Shown piece by piece: positions 44,631 to 55,500 of a stretch of DNA of 64,000 bases; position 1 is the first letter of the stretch, and every line of letters begins with the position of its first letter. This DNA is from Bradyrhizobium sp. OK095. GTDB taxonomy: Bacteria > Pseudomonadota > Alphaproteobacteria > Rhizobiales > Xanthobacteraceae. The stretch spans positions 62,001 to 126,000 of the forward strand of contig NZ_FOBX01000003.1 in NCBI RefSeq assembly GCF_900109945.1. The letters are read 5' to 3'. A program made the translations under genes and the position numbers. The notes under the pieces are model-generated. The model was not told the origin of the DNA and did not search any database. It saw only the letters and a program-made list of their open reading frames with translations.

Positions 44631-45350
44631 GTGACTGATACCGCGACCGGGCCGCTGCCCGCTTCCGTCCTCGAAGCGCTGGGCCGCTACGATACGCCTA
44701 CGATCTGCAACGCCATGGAGATCGTGGCGCCCGAGCGCCGCCTGATCGGCTACACCACCAAGCAACTGGTCTGCCCGTTCCCCGATCTGCCGCCGATCGT
44801 CGGCTATGCCCGCACGGTGGCGATCCGCTCGGTGCTGAAAAATTCGCTACCGCCGGAAGAGCAGTCGAAGCGCCGCATCGAATATTACGAATATGTCGGC
44901 ACCGGCCATGGTCCGCGCATCTCCGTGATCCAGGACATCGACGGTCCCGATGTCGGTTACGGCGCGTTCTGGGGCGAGGTGCAGAGCAACGTGCACAAGG
45001 CGCTCGGCTGCCTCGGCGTCATCACCGACGGCTCGATCCGCGACATCCCGCAATGGGCTCCTGGCTTCCAGGCGCTGGCCGGCTCGATCGGCCCCTCGCA
45101 TGCATGGGTGCACGCGGAGAGCTTTGGCGGCGAGGTGCGCGTCGCCGGCATGACCGTGAAGTCCGATGATCTGATCCACGCCGACCAGCACGGCGCCATC
45201 GTGATCCCGCTCGACATCGCGGCAAAGCTGCCCGAGGCCGCCGAGCTCTGCGGCCGCCGCGAGACGCCGATCCTCGAGATCGCCCGCAGCCCCGACTTCT
45301 CGCTGGAGAAGCTCAAGGCCGCGCTGAAGCGTTCGGCTGAGATCCACTAG
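44631..45350 (+). CDS. RraA-family protein (HMG aldolase-like)
   Basis: 239 aa RraA/dimethylmenaquinone-methyltransferase-like fold. Members include 4-hydroxy-4-methyl-2-oxoglutarate aldolases and the RNase E inhibitor RraA. The family metal/substrate region is seen in DGPDVGYGAFWGEVQSNVHKALGCLGVITDGSIRDI: GEVQSNVHKALG and GSIRD hold the conserved Gly, Arg and Asp. VKSDDLIHADQHGAIVIP also fits. The start is a GTG at 44631 after a GGAGAG-type ribosome site. Aldolase activity is more likely than RNase E inhibition here, but this is not proved. Confidence 0.85.
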   Translation: MTDTATGPLPASVLEALGRYDTPTICNAMEIVAPERRLIGYTTKQLVCPFPDLPPIVGYARTVAIRSVLKNSLPPEEQSKRRIEYYEYVGTGHGPRISVIQDIDGPDVGYGAFWGEVQSNVHKALGCLGVITDGSIRDIPQWAPGFQALAGSIGPSHAWVHAESFGGEVRVAGMTVKSDDLIHADQHGAIVIPLDIAAKLPEAAELCGRRETPILEIARSPDFSLEKLKAALKRSAEIH

Positions 45351-45394
45351 GCGAAACGTCGAAGGGGCACGTATCGGCGAATGAAGAAGCAATC

Positions 45395-46108
45395 ATGAGA
45401 AGCAGTGATCGCTTCTTCAGGGGGGTATGGCGGTTCAATGCGTTCGCGATTGCGGGCGCGGCCGTTCTCTTCATCGGGCTGATTCTCTTTGTGGCCGCGT
45501 CGTTCATCTATGATCAGGCGCGGCCGCACCGGGTCACCAACGTGGTCAACGTCGGTGCGCAGGAAGCCGTCTCGAACGAATTCTCCCTGGGAACGCCGGG
45601 CGCGATTTCCGGCACCCCTTACGTCCAGCTGTCGTTGATTCGTGGGCAATCCTCTGGTGGGTCGGGGTCGCTCTATCCGAAACGTTCGGACCTCAACGTC
45701 GTCAACTTCCTGTTCGTGAACGTCTCGACGAACGAGCCCCGGTGGTTGTTTGAAGGCGTAGGGCAGTTGATCATCGACAGCTATCCGATGTTCAACAGAA
45801 TGAAGGCAGCGAGCGATGATGCGCGCACGGTCGTGGGCAGGCTCTATATCGTCGTCGACAAGGATACGAATGGCGACCAGCGGCTGAGCGAACACGACGC
45901 CGTCGCTCTTGCAGCGAGCGCAGCTGACGGGACCGGCTACCGGAAGCTGATCGAGGGTATCGAGCAGGTCTATTCCGTGCAGCAGGTCGCCGAGGACAAG
46001 GCGCTGGTCCTTTATCTGAAGGACAAGCAGACCTTCTCGCAGCTGTTCAGTCTTCCCGGCATGCAGCCGCTCAAGCAGGCGATCATTCCCAAGGTCGGCC
46101 TGAACTAG
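45395..46108 (+). CDS. Membrane-anchored protein with a calcium-loop-like motif
   Basis: 237 aa. One transmembrane helix lies at about residues 17-38 (FAIAGAAVLFIGLILFVAASF), then a periplasmic domain. At residues 157-168, DTNGDQRLSEHD has ligand spacing (D-x-N-x-D, then L-S, ending in D) like EF-hand/dockerin-type calcium loops. The end (LYLKDKQTFSQLFSL) is helical. No family is recognised; a calcium-dependent envelope role is speculative. Confidence 0.7.
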   Translation: MRSSDRFFRGVWRFNAFAIAGAAVLFIGLILFVAASFIYDQARPHRVTNVVNVGAQEAVSNEFSLGTPGAISGTPYVQLSLIRGQSSGGSGSLYPKRSDLNVVNFLFVNVSTNEPRWLFEGVGQLIIDSYPMFNRMKAASDDARTVVGRLYIVVDKDTNGDQRLSEHDAVALAASAADGTGYRKLIEGIEQVYSVQQVAEDKALVLYLKDKQTFSQLFSLPGMQPLKQAIIPKVGLN

Positions 46109-46344
46109 ACGCCGGGCGTTCATCGTTCCGGCGCGCCGCAATCATGGTTAGCGAAGTGTTGAAATCCCTGTCGGCGGCCGGCAAAGCGAGCGTCATTTCT
46201 GCGTGCTACGCCAGTCTGGCGCGTCGGCTCAACTTAACCTTTACGCGGCTTTAAGGGCGGCGCTCTAGGGTTTCCGATGCGGTTCAGGGTTGGGCCGCAC
46301 CATCGGCCAGGACGGCCGTTGTTGCGTTCGCGTTGGAGTCTCCC

Positions 46345-47118
46345 ATGGATATCATGACGACCGTCGGGCTTGTGGCCGGCTTGGCCGTTGTTACGACTAT
46401 GGTGCTGCTGGGCGGCGATCTGCACATGTTCATCAGCGAGCATGCGATGATCATCATCTTCGGCGGCTCGGCTGCAGCGACCATGATCCGCTTTCCGCTC
46501 TCAGTGCTTGCGCACGGCGTGCCGCTGGGCATGAAGTTCGCCTTCACGATGAGCCGGCTGTCGGCGCACGATCTCGTCGACGAGCTCGCCCGCATCGCGG
46601 AGATCGCCCGCAAGCAGGGCCCGGTGGGTCTCGAAAAGGTCGAGACCGACGAGCCGTTCCTCGCCAAGGGGATCCGCTACGTCGCCGACGGCTACGACCT
46701 CGATTTTATCAGGGACAATTTGGAACGCGACCGCGACAATTTCCTGATGCACCTCAACGAAGGAAGCAAGATCTACCGCGCCGTCGGCGACTGCGCGCCA
46801 GCGTTCGGCATGATCGGAACCCTGATCGGCATGGTGCAGATGTTTTCGAACATGTCGGATCCCTCGAAGCTCGGCCCGTTCATGGCGACCGCCCTGCTGG
46901 CAACTCTCTACGGCGCGCTGGTCGCGAACCTGCTCTGCCTGCCGATCGCCGACAAGCTGCACGGCAAGCTGATCGACGAGGAAACCAACCGCACGCTGAT
47001 CATCGACGGCATCCTGATGATCCGCGACTCCAAGAGCCCGACTTTGGTGCGCGAAATGCTGCTGGCCTATCTGCCCGAGAAGCACCGCCATGCCGAAGGC
47101 GAGCCGGTTCCGGCGTAA
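46345..47118 (+). CDS. motA: MotA-type proton channel subunit
   Basis: 257 aa inner-membrane stator subunit. Four transmembrane segments are visible, including TTVGLVAGLAVVTTMVLLGG and, in the C-terminal half, DCAPAFGMIGTLIGMVQMF and a following pair. The large cytoplasmic loop has charged helices (LSAHDLVDELARIAEIARK). It matches the PomA/MotA family. GGAG lies 7 nt before the ATG; a TTG at 46333 is the alternative. motB follows 23 nt later. No other flagellar gene is in the window. Confidence 0.92.
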   Translation: MDIMTTVGLVAGLAVVTTMVLLGGDLHMFISEHAMIIIFGGSAAATMIRFPLSVLAHGVPLGMKFAFTMSRLSAHDLVDELARIAEIARKQGPVGLEKVETDEPFLAKGIRYVADGYDLDFIRDNLERDRDNFLMHLNEGSKIYRAVGDCAPAFGMIGTLIGMVQMFSNMSDPSKLGPFMATALLATLYGALVANLLCLPIADKLHGKLIDEETNRTLIIDGILMIRDSKSPTLVREMLLAYLPEKHRHAEGEPVPA

Positions 47119-47141
47119 CGCCGGACGCCGGGATCTGATCG

Positions 47142-47969
47142 ATGGCAAAGAAAAAACGCGAAGAAGCACATGGCGGCCATGGCTGGTTCGTGACGTTTGC
47201 CGATCTGATGGCGTTGCTGCTGGCATTTTTCGTGATGCTGGTCGCGTTCTCTACCCAGGACGCCAACAAGTTGAAGATCGTCGCAGGCTCTATGCGCGAC
47301 GCCTTCGGCGTCCAGAGTGAAGCGCGCTATTCCGGCATCGTCGAGTCGGACGGCCTGCCGACGCGCGCGCGGCTGAAGAACGTCGATCACATCCAGCCTG
47401 AGGATGCCTCCAACACGCCGACGCCGGATCAGGAGGATCACGACAAGACGTCCGGCGCCAAGATCAAGGTCGACCGCAATTTTGCGCTCGCCGCCGCGTC
47501 GCTGCGCCAAGCCTTGCAGGACATGCCCGAACTGACCGAGATGTCCAAGCACATCATGTTCGAGGAGACCAAGCAGGGCCTCAACCTGGAGATCGTCGAC
47601 CAGGACGGCCGCTCGATGTTCGCCGACGGCTCCAAGGTGCCGTTTGATCGCACCCGCCGCCTGATCGAGAAGCTCGCCATCCCGCTCAAGGCCACGCCGC
47701 TTCGCGTCTCGATTGCAGGCCATACTGCGGCCGGCTTCGTTCCGACCCGCAGCGACTATGGCGCCTTCGACCTGTCGGCCGACCGCGCCAATGCCGTGCG
47801 CCAGATCCTCGAGCGTGAGGGCCTGCCGGCCTCCCACATCTTCGCCGTCTCCGGCAAGTCCGACACCCAGCCGCTGTTTCCGGACGACCCCTCGCTCGCC
47901 GCCAACCGGCGCGTGACCATCACCCTGATGCGCGAAGATCCGCCGCTGCCGCCGAATTTGAAGCCGTAG
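47142..47969 (+). CDS. motB: MotB-type stator protein with OmpA domain
   Basis: 275 aa. A short basic N-terminus, then the single transmembrane helix beginning GWFVTFADLMALLLAFF with the proton-carrying Asp in FADLM. The C-terminal OmpA-like peptidoglycan-binding domain has LRVSIAGHTAAGF and DLSADRANAVRQIL, the usual motifs. It pairs with the adjacent motA to convert proton flow into torque or other envelope work. Length and layout are normal. Confidence 0.94.
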   Translation: MAKKKREEAHGGHGWFVTFADLMALLLAFFVMLVAFSTQDANKLKIVAGSMRDAFGVQSEARYSGIVESDGLPTRARLKNVDHIQPEDASNTPTPDQEDHDKTSGAKIKVDRNFALAAASLRQALQDMPELTEMSKHIMFEETKQGLNLEIVDQDGRSMFADGSKVPFDRTRRLIEKLAIPLKATPLRVSIAGHTAAGFVPTRSDYGAFDLSADRANAVRQILEREGLPASHIFAVSGKSDTQPLFPDDPSLAANRRVTITLMREDPPLPPNLKP

Positions 47970-48031
47970 GGCAATAGAGCGCTTGCGCTACCATCTTACC
48001 TGAGGCATGTCGTCGCGATGGCGGCGACAGT

Positions 48032-48049
48032 TGCTGTGACGTCACAGCA
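48032..48049. promoter_or_regulatory. Perfect 18-bp palindrome upstream of kup
   Basis: TGCTGTGAC followed by GTCACAGCA, a perfect 18-nt palindrome 101 nt before the first kup ATG. The TGTGA/TCACA half sites are like those of Crp/Fnr-type regulators, but the spacing is only 2 bp instead of 6, so another regulator is as likely. Distance and position fit an operator. Confidence 0.5.
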
Positions 48050-48150
48050 TATGCCGCGCAGCCTGCTATGGTGGTGTGCCGATTGACAGGCGCGCCGGAA
48101 CCGTCAAAAGGCGCCGGATCAATTCCAGGGACGAAGCGTTTTCCACCCAC

Positions 48151-50049
48151 ATGACGGCGAGCATCACATCGACCGAGACCCAAGAAGGGCCGGTCACCTC
48201 GGGCTTTTGGTCCCTCACGCTCGGGAGCATCGGCGTCGTATTTGGTGACATCGGCACCTCGCCGCTCTACGCATTCCACGAGGCGGTCAGAGGCGCGGCC
48301 CATGGCCAACCGGTCTCGCGGGTCATGGTCCTCGGCGTGCTCTCGCTGATCCTGTGGGCGCTCTTCATCGTCGTCACCGCCAAATACGTCCTGCTGCTGC
48401 TGCGCGCCGACAATAACGGGGAGGGCGGCACGCTCTCGCTGATGGCGCTTGGCCAGCGCGCGCTCGGGCGGCGAAGCTGGTTCCTGCTCGCGCTGGGCGT
48501 GGTCGGCGCCTCCATGTTCATCGGCGATTCCATGATCACGCCGGCGATCTCGGTGCTGTCGGCGGTCGAGGGTCTCAAGCTCGCGACGCCCGCCTTCGAG
48601 CACTACGTCGTACCGCTCACGGTCATCATCCTGGCGCTGCTGTTCGCGGTCCAGAGCAAGGGCACGGCGCTGGTGGCCACGGCCTTCGGGCCGGTAATGG
48701 TGGTCTGGTTCACCGTTCTTGCGGTGATGGGCATCGTTCACATCGCCGACGATCCGTCGGTGCTGGCTGCGATCAATCCCTATTACGCGGTGCAATTCCT
48801 GCTGTCGCACGGCACCATCGGCCTGGTGACGCTGGGCGCCGTGTTCCTGGCGGTGACTGGCGGCGAGGCGCTCTATGCCGATCTCGGTCATTTCGGCCGC
48901 AAGCCGATCCAGTCGGCCTGGATGTTTTTCGTGCTGCCCTCGCTGCTGATCAACTATTTCGGGCAAGGGGCGCTGGTGCTGTCCGATCCCACCGCGATCG
49001 AGCATTCGTTCTACCGGATGGTGCCCGAATATCTGGTGCTGCCGCTGGTCGGACTTGCGACCGCGGCGACCGTGATCGCGAGCCAGGCGGTGATCACCGG
49101 GGCCTATTCGCTGGTCTATCAGGCGGTGCAGCTCGGCCTCTTGCCGCGCTTCGAGGTGCGTTTCACCTCTGAGACCCATGCCGGCCAGATCTATCTGCCG
49201 CGCGTCAACCGGTTGCTCCTGATCGGCGTGATGATGCTGGTGCTGCTATTCCACACCTCCGGCAATTTGGCCTCGGCCTACGGCATCGCGGTCTCCACCA
49301 CCATGGTGGCCGACGGCATCATGGGCTTTGTCGTGATCTGGAAATTGTGGAACTGGCGCGCCGCGACGGCGGCTGCGGTGATTCTTCCCTTTGTCGTGGT
49401 CGATATGACATTTTTCAGCGCCAATCTCCTGAAACTGCTCGAGGGCGCCTGGGTGCCGCTGCTGTTCGGCGCGGCCATGGCCGGGACAATCTGGACCTGG
49501 CGCAAGGGGACCGGCATCCTGCTCCAGAAGACGCGCCGGATCGAGGTGCCGCTCGACGATCTGATCCGGAGCCTGGAGAAGCGGCCGCCGCACATCGTCA
49601 AGGGCACCGCGGTGTTTCTGACCAGCGATCCCTCTTTCGTGCCGACCGCGCTGCTGCATAATCTCAAGCACAACAAGGTGCTGCACGAGCACAACGTGAT
49701 CCTGACCATCGAGACCGCGCATACGCCGCGGGTGGACCTGTCCGAGCGGTTCAGGATGGAGAAGATCAGCGAGAAGTTCTCAAAAGTCCGGCTGCGCTTC
49801 GGTTTCATGGAGCAGCCGAACGTGCCCAAGGCGCTCGCGATCGCGCGCAAGCAGGGCTGGCAGTTCGACATCATGTCGACGTCGTTCTTCGTGTCGCGCC
49901 GCTCGCTGAAGGCCTCGGCCCAGTCGGGCATGCCGCTGTGGCAGGACCATCTGTTCATCGCGCTGAGCCGGTCCGCCAATGACGCCACCGACTATTTCCA
50001 GATTCCTACCGGGCGGGTGGTTGAAGTCGGCACCCAAGTCACCATTTGA
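48151..50049 (+). CDS. kup: Potassium uptake protein Kup (copy 1)
   Basis: 632 aa K+/H+ symporter family protein. Twelve transmembrane helices follow [21 protein letters not shown], the Kup signature, with [14 protein letters not shown] and the [14 protein letters not shown] loop conserved. The C-terminal 150 residues are the cytoplasmic domain ([21 protein letters not shown]). The ATG at 48151 (MTASITST) was chosen; a start at 48076 adds 25 basic residues with no precedent. An almost identical family member follows in tandem at 50191. Confidence 0.95.
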   Translation: MTASITSTETQEGPVTSGFWSLTLGSIGVVFGDIGTSPLYAFHEAVRGAAHGQPVSRVMVLGVLSLILWALFIVVTAKYVLLLLRADNNGEGGTLSLMALGQRALGRRSWFLLALGVVGASMFIGDSMITPAISVLSAVEGLKLATPAFEHYVVPLTVIILALLFAVQSKGTALVATAFGPVMVVWFTVLAVMGIVHIADDPSVLAAINPYYAVQFLLSHGTIGLVTLGAVFLAVTGGEALYADLGHFGRKPIQSAWMFFVLPSLLINYFGQGALVLSDPTAIEHSFYRMVPEYLVLPLVGLATAATVIASQAVITGAYSLVYQAVQLGLLPRFEVRFTSETHAGQIYLPRVNRLLLIGVMMLVLLFHTSGNLASAYGIAVSTTMVADGIMGFVVIWKLWNWRAATAAAVILPFVVVDMTFFSANLLKLLEGAWVPLLFGAAMAGTIWTWRKGTGILLQKTRRIEVPLDDLIRSLEKRPPHIVKGTAVFLTSDPSFVPTALLHNLKHNKVLHEHNVILTIETAHTPRVDLSERFRMEKISEKFSKVRLRFGFMEQPNVPKALAIARKQGWQFDIMSTSFFVSRRSLKASAQSGMPLWQDHLFIALSRSANDATDYFQIPTGRVVEVGTQVTI

Positions 50050-50190
50050 ACGCAATCAGCGGACCCATGCGAATTTTGCATAGTGAGGGCCCAGAATCGG
50101 GCTAGGCTATGCCGGTAGCGCAGGACTATAAGCCGCGCGCGCTTCCGCCGTTGTGCAGTGAAGCATTTCTAGAGGCCACTGGGCTCTCCC

Positions 50191-52119
50191 ATGACAAGTG
50201 ACATAGCAGTTCCCGCCCCGGAAACGGCGGCGGCCAATGGGCATGGCGATGCCCACACCACCGCCGGTTTCGGTGCGCTGACGCTCGGCAGCATCGGCGT
50301 CGTCTATGGCGACATCGGCACCAGCCCGCTCTACGCGTTCCGCGAGGCGGTGATGGCGGCCTCGGGCGTTGAGGGGGTGCCGACGCCGGCGGCCGTGCTT
50401 GGCGTGCTCTCGCTGATCCTGTGGGCGCTCATCGTCGTGGTGACGCTCAAATACGTCGTGATCCTGCTGCGCGCCGACAACAACGGCGAGGGCGGCACAC
50501 TGGCGCTGATGGCGCTGGCGCAGCGCGCGGTCGGCACCGGCGGGGCGACCATCGTCCTGCTCGGCATCATCTCCGGCGCCCTGTTCTACGGCGATGCCGT
50601 GATCACCCCGGCGCTCTCAGTGCTGTCGGCGATCGAAGGCATGAAGGACATCACGCTGCACTTCGAGCCCTACATCGTGCCGCTGACCGTGATCATCCTG
50701 GTCTTCCTGTTCGCCGTGCAGTCGCGCGGCACCGCCCGCGTCGCCGCCTTCTTCGGCCCCGTGATGTGCGTCTGGTTCGCGGTGATCGCGATCGCTGCGA
50801 TCCACCCCATTATCGAGCAGCCGCAGGTGCTGTACGCGCTGAACCCGTTCTACGCCGTGTCCTTCATGCTCCACCACGGCATCATCGGCTTCGTGACGCT
50901 GGGCGCCGTGTTCCTGGCGGTCACCGGCGCCGAGGCGCTCTATGCCGACCTCGGCCATTTCGGCAAGCGGCCGATCCAGACCGCCTGGCTGTTCATCGTG
51001 CTGCCGTCGCTGGCGCTGAACTATCTCGGGCAGGGCGCACTCGTGCTCGGCGATCCCGGCGCGATCGTTAGCCCGTTCTTTCAGCTCTTCCCGCAAGGCT
51101 TTTTCCGCGGCTGCATGGTTGTTCTCGCAACCGCCGCCACCGTGATCGCGAGCCAGGCGGTCATCACCGGCGCCTTTTCGCTGACGCGCCAGGCGATCCA
51201 GCTCGGCCTGCTGCCGCGCTTCGAAATTCGCCATACCTCTGAAGCCCATTCCGGCCAGATCTTCATCCCGCGCATCAACCAGCTGCTGCTGGTCGCGGTG
51301 GTGCTGCTGGTGCTGCTGTTCCGCTCCTCCAGCGCGCTGGCCTCGGCCTATGGCATCTCGGTCACCGGCACGATGGTCGTCACCGCGATGATGGGCTTTG
51401 TCGTGATCTGGAAGGTCTGGAAGTGGTCGCCGTTCGCCGCTGCCGCCCTGATCGCGCCGTTCCTGTTCCTCGATCTGACCTTCCTCGCCGCCAATTTGCT
51501 GAAGGTGTTCGAGGGTGGCTGGGTGCCGCTGGCGCTCGGCGCGCTCATGATCATGCTGATGTACACGTGGCGGCGCGGCAGCCGGCTGCTGTTCGAAAAG
51601 TCGCGCAAGCTCGAATTTCCGCTCGCCGACCTCGTGGCGATGCTGGAGAAGCGGCCGCCACAGCGGGTGCCCGGTACCGCCGTGTTCCTGACCTCGGACC
51701 CGCTCAGCGCCCCGACCGCGCTGATGCACAGTCTGAAGCACTACAAGGTGCTGCATGAGAAGAACGTCATTCTCACCATCGAGACCGCGCAGACCCCGCG
51801 GATCGATCCGGCCGAGCGGGTGAAGCTGGAGCAGATCTCACCGACCTTCACTAAGGTGACGCTGAAGTTCGGCTTCATGGAATCGCCCAACGTGCCGAAG
51901 GCGCTCGCCATCGCCCGCAAGCTCGGCTGGCAATTCGACATCATGTCGACCTCGTTCTTCCTGTCGCGCAGGGCCCTGAAGCCCGCCGCCCATTCCGGCA
52001 TGCCGCGCTGGCAGGACCGGCTGTTCATCTCGCTCAGCCGCTCCGCCAACGACGCCACCGACTATTTCCAGATCCCGAGCGGCCGCGTGGTCGAGGTCGG
52101 CACCCAGGTCACGATCTAG
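50191..52119 (+). CDS. kup: Potassium uptake protein Kup (copy 2)
   Basis: 642 aa paralogue of the preceding gene, with the same [35 protein letters not shown] and the C-terminal [21 protein letters not shown]. The two differ mainly in the N-terminus and in loops. The gap of 141 nt between them suggests separate or differential expression. Tandem Kup copies are a known feature in some rhizobia and allow K+ uptake over a wide range of conditions; the split of roles here is unknown. Confidence 0.95.
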   Translation: MTSDIAVPAPETAAANGHGDAHTTAGFGALTLGSIGVVYGDIGTSPLYAFREAVMAASGVEGVPTPAAVLGVLSLILWALIVVVTLKYVVILLRADNNGEGGTLALMALAQRAVGTGGATIVLLGIISGALFYGDAVITPALSVLSAIEGMKDITLHFEPYIVPLTVIILVFLFAVQSRGTARVAAFFGPVMCVWFAVIAIAAIHPIIEQPQVLYALNPFYAVSFMLHHGIIGFVTLGAVFLAVTGAEALYADLGHFGKRPIQTAWLFIVLPSLALNYLGQGALVLGDPGAIVSPFFQLFPQGFFRGCMVVLATAATVIASQAVITGAFSLTRQAIQLGLLPRFEIRHTSEAHSGQIFIPRINQLLLVAVVLLVLLFRSSSALASAYGISVTGTMVVTAMMGFVVIWKVWKWSPFAAAALIAPFLFLDLTFLAANLLKVFEGGWVPLALGALMIMLMYTWRRGSRLLFEKSRKLEFPLADLVAMLEKRPPQRVPGTAVFLTSDPLSAPTALMHSLKHYKVLHEKNVILTIETAQTPRIDPAERVKLEQISPTFTKVTLKFGFMESPNVPKALAIARKLGWQFDIMSTSFFLSRRALKPAAHSGMPRWQDRLFISLSRSANDATDYFQIPSGRVVEVGTQVTI

Positions 52120-52278
52120 GATCCGAGGCGGTATTCGCCATCGTCGATGCGCACCCGGTTTGCATCGCTGTGGCAACGATGACGGGCCGCAGCCCTGCTG
52201 GACTCGAATCATCGAGCGTGCGAGACGAAATCAACGTCGTCCGGCGTGTTCGGTCAGGCCATGATCAGGTAAGGCGCG

Positions 52279-52506
52279 ATGGAGAGGCAGCCAGCGTCTG
52301 GCAATTGGTCAATCGACGGCGATGAGTTCGTCGTCCTTGTCAATCATGACGCACAATATGCGATCTGGCCGGCCGCGAAGCCGATCCCGGCTGGCTGGAA
52401 GCAGGCGCATTCCCCGGCGCAAAAGGCTGAGTGTCTGGCATTTGTCGAAAGGCGCTGGATTGATATGCGCCCCGGCAACCTCCCGGACCGGCCCGTCCAG
52501 CGTTGA
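52279..52506 (+). CDS. MbtH-like protein
   Basis: 75 aa. The MbtH pattern is clear: FVVLVNHDAQYAIWPA, PAGWK, and CLAFVERRWIDMRPGN, keeping the Trp residues that grip the A domain. Such proteins bind NRPS adenylation domains and stabilise or activate them. The AGGTAAGG before the ATG is a good ribosome site. Its stop TGA overlaps the TTG start of the NRPS, so partner and enzyme are translated together. Usual length is 60-75 aa. Confidence 0.93.
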   Translation: MERQPASGNWSIDGDEFVVLVNHDAQYAIWPAAKPIPAGWKQAHSPAQKAECLAFVERRWIDMRPGNLPDRPVQR

Positions 52507-55500
52507 ACAGCCCAATCGTGCCTGCCGGCGGGCAAATCGGTGCCATGAGGGGAGCGCCAGTTGAGCCAGAACGTTTTCCGTTATCGGTTGCCCAGCGTGA
52601 CATCTGGTTTGGACATCTGCTCGACAAGACCGGCTGCGTCTACAATATAGGCTTGTACACCGAGATCGCCGGTGAGTTGGATCTACGGACCCTGGCGATC
52701 GCCGCCGAGCATGTCGTCGACCACACTGAATCGCTCCGCCTGAGGTGTTATGCGCGCGACGACGCGCTTTGGCAGGAAGCGGTCGCTGCGTGCGGCGAAA
52801 TCCTCTCGGTGATCGACGTCAGGCAGGCGCCCGATCCGGCGGCTGCAGGTGTTAGGCGGATCAATTCAGAGCTCCGCCGTCCCTTCCGGCTGGAATCCGA
52901 GCCTCCGTTCCGCTGGCTGCTGCTTCAGACCGCCGATGCACGCTGGCTTTGGGGCCAGATCTATCATCACATTGCCTTCGACGGTCAGTCGGCCTGGATC
53001 GCCGGCAATCGTCTCGCCGAGATCTATTCGGCTCTGCGAGAAGAGCGGCCGCTTCCCGACTATCCTCTGGGAGGCACGGCGGCGATGGCGAGCGAGGCTC
53101 AGGCTTACCGCGCGTCGTCCCGATGTCTCGACGACCGCCGATATTGGGAGACCATGCTGGCCGGTGCCGGGAAGATGAGCAGTTGGTCGGCGACCGGCGC
53201 CCGCGTTGGTGCCTCGTCCGATGCCGTCCTGCGTGAGACCTGCTATCTGCCGACCTCGATCTCCGACCAACTGCGCGAACTGGCGCGACAGGTGGGGATC
53301 AGACCCGAGCACCTGCTGATGGCTGCCGCCGCAGTCCTGCAATCCATCTATCAGGGGCAGCACGAGGTCGTGCTCGGCACGCAATTGCTCGGCCGTTTGG
53401 CCAGCGCCGCGCGAGCTTTCCCGGCAATGGCGTCGAACGAATGCCATATCCGGCTGGAGGTCCCGCCGGGACGCGGCTTCGACGCGGTCGCCAGGGACAT
53501 CTCACGGCAGATGCGGCTTGCGCTGCGCCATCAAGCCTATCGCTTCGAACAAGTCCGCAACGATCTCGGGCTGCTGCCGGGCGAGCCGGACTATTTCAGC
53601 CTGTCCGTGAACATCATGCTGGCGGACCAGGATCTGCAGTTCAGCGGCGTGCAGTCTTCATCGCATTACCTCTCTTACGGTCCTGTACGCGATCTGTCCC
53701 TGAGCTTGATCGACAACAGGACGGAGGGGCGATTGCGCATGGACCTCGATGGCAATGCCGCCCTTTATCGACGGGCGGATCTGCACGCGCATTTGTCGCG
53801 GATCGTTGCTATCGCCGGCCAATTCGCGACAGCCGACTTTCCAGTCGGTGCGCTCGCTTTGCCCGTCGACATCGATGAGCCGCGAGCCGACCCGGTCATC
53901 GCCACAACGGCAGCAGCGATCGGCAAGACGCTTCCTGAGGTTCTGGCTGCCGCAATCGCGGCTGCTCGCGGCAGCGTCGCCATCGTCGCCGGCCGCCGGT
54001 CGCAGACCTATGATGAACTCGACAGGCGCACCAACCGTCTCGCGCGTTATCTCGTCGATCGCGGCGTTGGCCCGGAAGCAGTGGTCGCGATTGGACTGGA
54101 CCGAAGTTTGGAAGCCGTGGCGGCCGTGCTGGCGGTGCTGAAGGCGGGAGGCGGCTGCCTATTGCTGGATCCGCAGCATCCGGCCGAGCGGCTGGGCCAT
54201 ATGATCACGGATAGCGGCGCCCGCGTCTTGCTGACCCGGCGCGGCAACGCGGACATCTTCGCAGGCCGCGACATTGCGACGATCGTGCTCGACGACGGCG
54301 CGGTAGAGGAGGCGATAGCGGCATGCGATTCTGGGCCATTGAGCCAGTCGGACCGGTCGGCACCGCTGCAGGCGCAGAACATCGCATTCCTGATCTATAC
54401 CTCCGGTTCGACGGGCAGACCCAAGGGCGTGGCGCTCACTCATCTGAATCTGGTCGGCAAGCTCTCTGACCAGCTGCGGCTGTGGGACGTCAGGCCATCG
54501 TCGCGCTTCGTATTCTCGAGCTCGATGAGTTTCGATCCGAGCATCCATCAGATGCTCCTGCCGCTGGTGGCGGGAGGAACCTGCATCGTCCTGTCGCCGG
54601 CCGAGACCAGTGATCCGGTGCTGTTCATGCGATCCGTGGTCACGTCGGCCGCCACGCATCTCGATGTCGTTCCGTCGTTCGCTGCGGTGCTCGCCGACGC
54701 CATTCCGATTGAATTGTCGTCGCTTCGCGTGTTCATCCTGGGCGGCGAAGTGCTGCCGGCGCCGTTGCTGGAAAAGCTCCGTTCGCGCCTGCCATCCTGC
54801 CGGTTCTTCAACATGTACGGGCCGACGGAGGCCTGCATAGACGCAACTGCGTTCGAGATTGCCGCTGTTGCCGCAGACCAGGCAATTCCCATCGGTCGCG
54901 CCCTGCCGAACTATGGCGTCCACATTCTCGACGAATGCCTGCGCCCATTGCCGCGCGGGGTTATCGGCGAGATCTATATTTCCGGCGCTGGCCTTGCTCG
55001 GGGGTATTGGCGGCGGCCCGGATTGACGGCGGAGCGTTTTCTGCCGTGTCCGTTCGGCGCAGCCGGGGAGCGCATGTATCGTACGGGCGATCGCGCCTAT
55101 CGCGATGCGGATGGAGAGATCGTTTTCTGCGGTCGCAAGGACGAGCAGGTCAAGCTTCGGGGCGTGCGGATCGAACTGGCAGAAATCGAGCTGGCGCTGC
55201 TGGGGCAGGCCGGAGTCGCCGAAGCGGCGGCAATCCTCGACGACAGCAGCGCAGACGCGCGCCTGGTGGCTTATGTGGTGCCGTCCGGCGACGTCCGGCT
55301 CGACGGCTCCGGTTTGCGCGCGGTGCTGGCCACCACGATGCCGCCGGTGATGGTGCCGTCGATAGTGCTCGTGCTGGAGACCATGCCGCTCCTGCCCAAT
55401 GGCAAGCTCGACCGCAGGTCATTGCCGAGAGGCCAGCGGGACGTGTCGGCTGATCGTATTGAGCCCGAGAGCGATCTCGAGGCGGACATTTGCCGGCTGT

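Noticed and set aside
52180..52230. Possible tRNA gene (GACTCGAATC resembles a T-arm)
   Set aside because: No matching acceptor, D or anticodon stems nearby.
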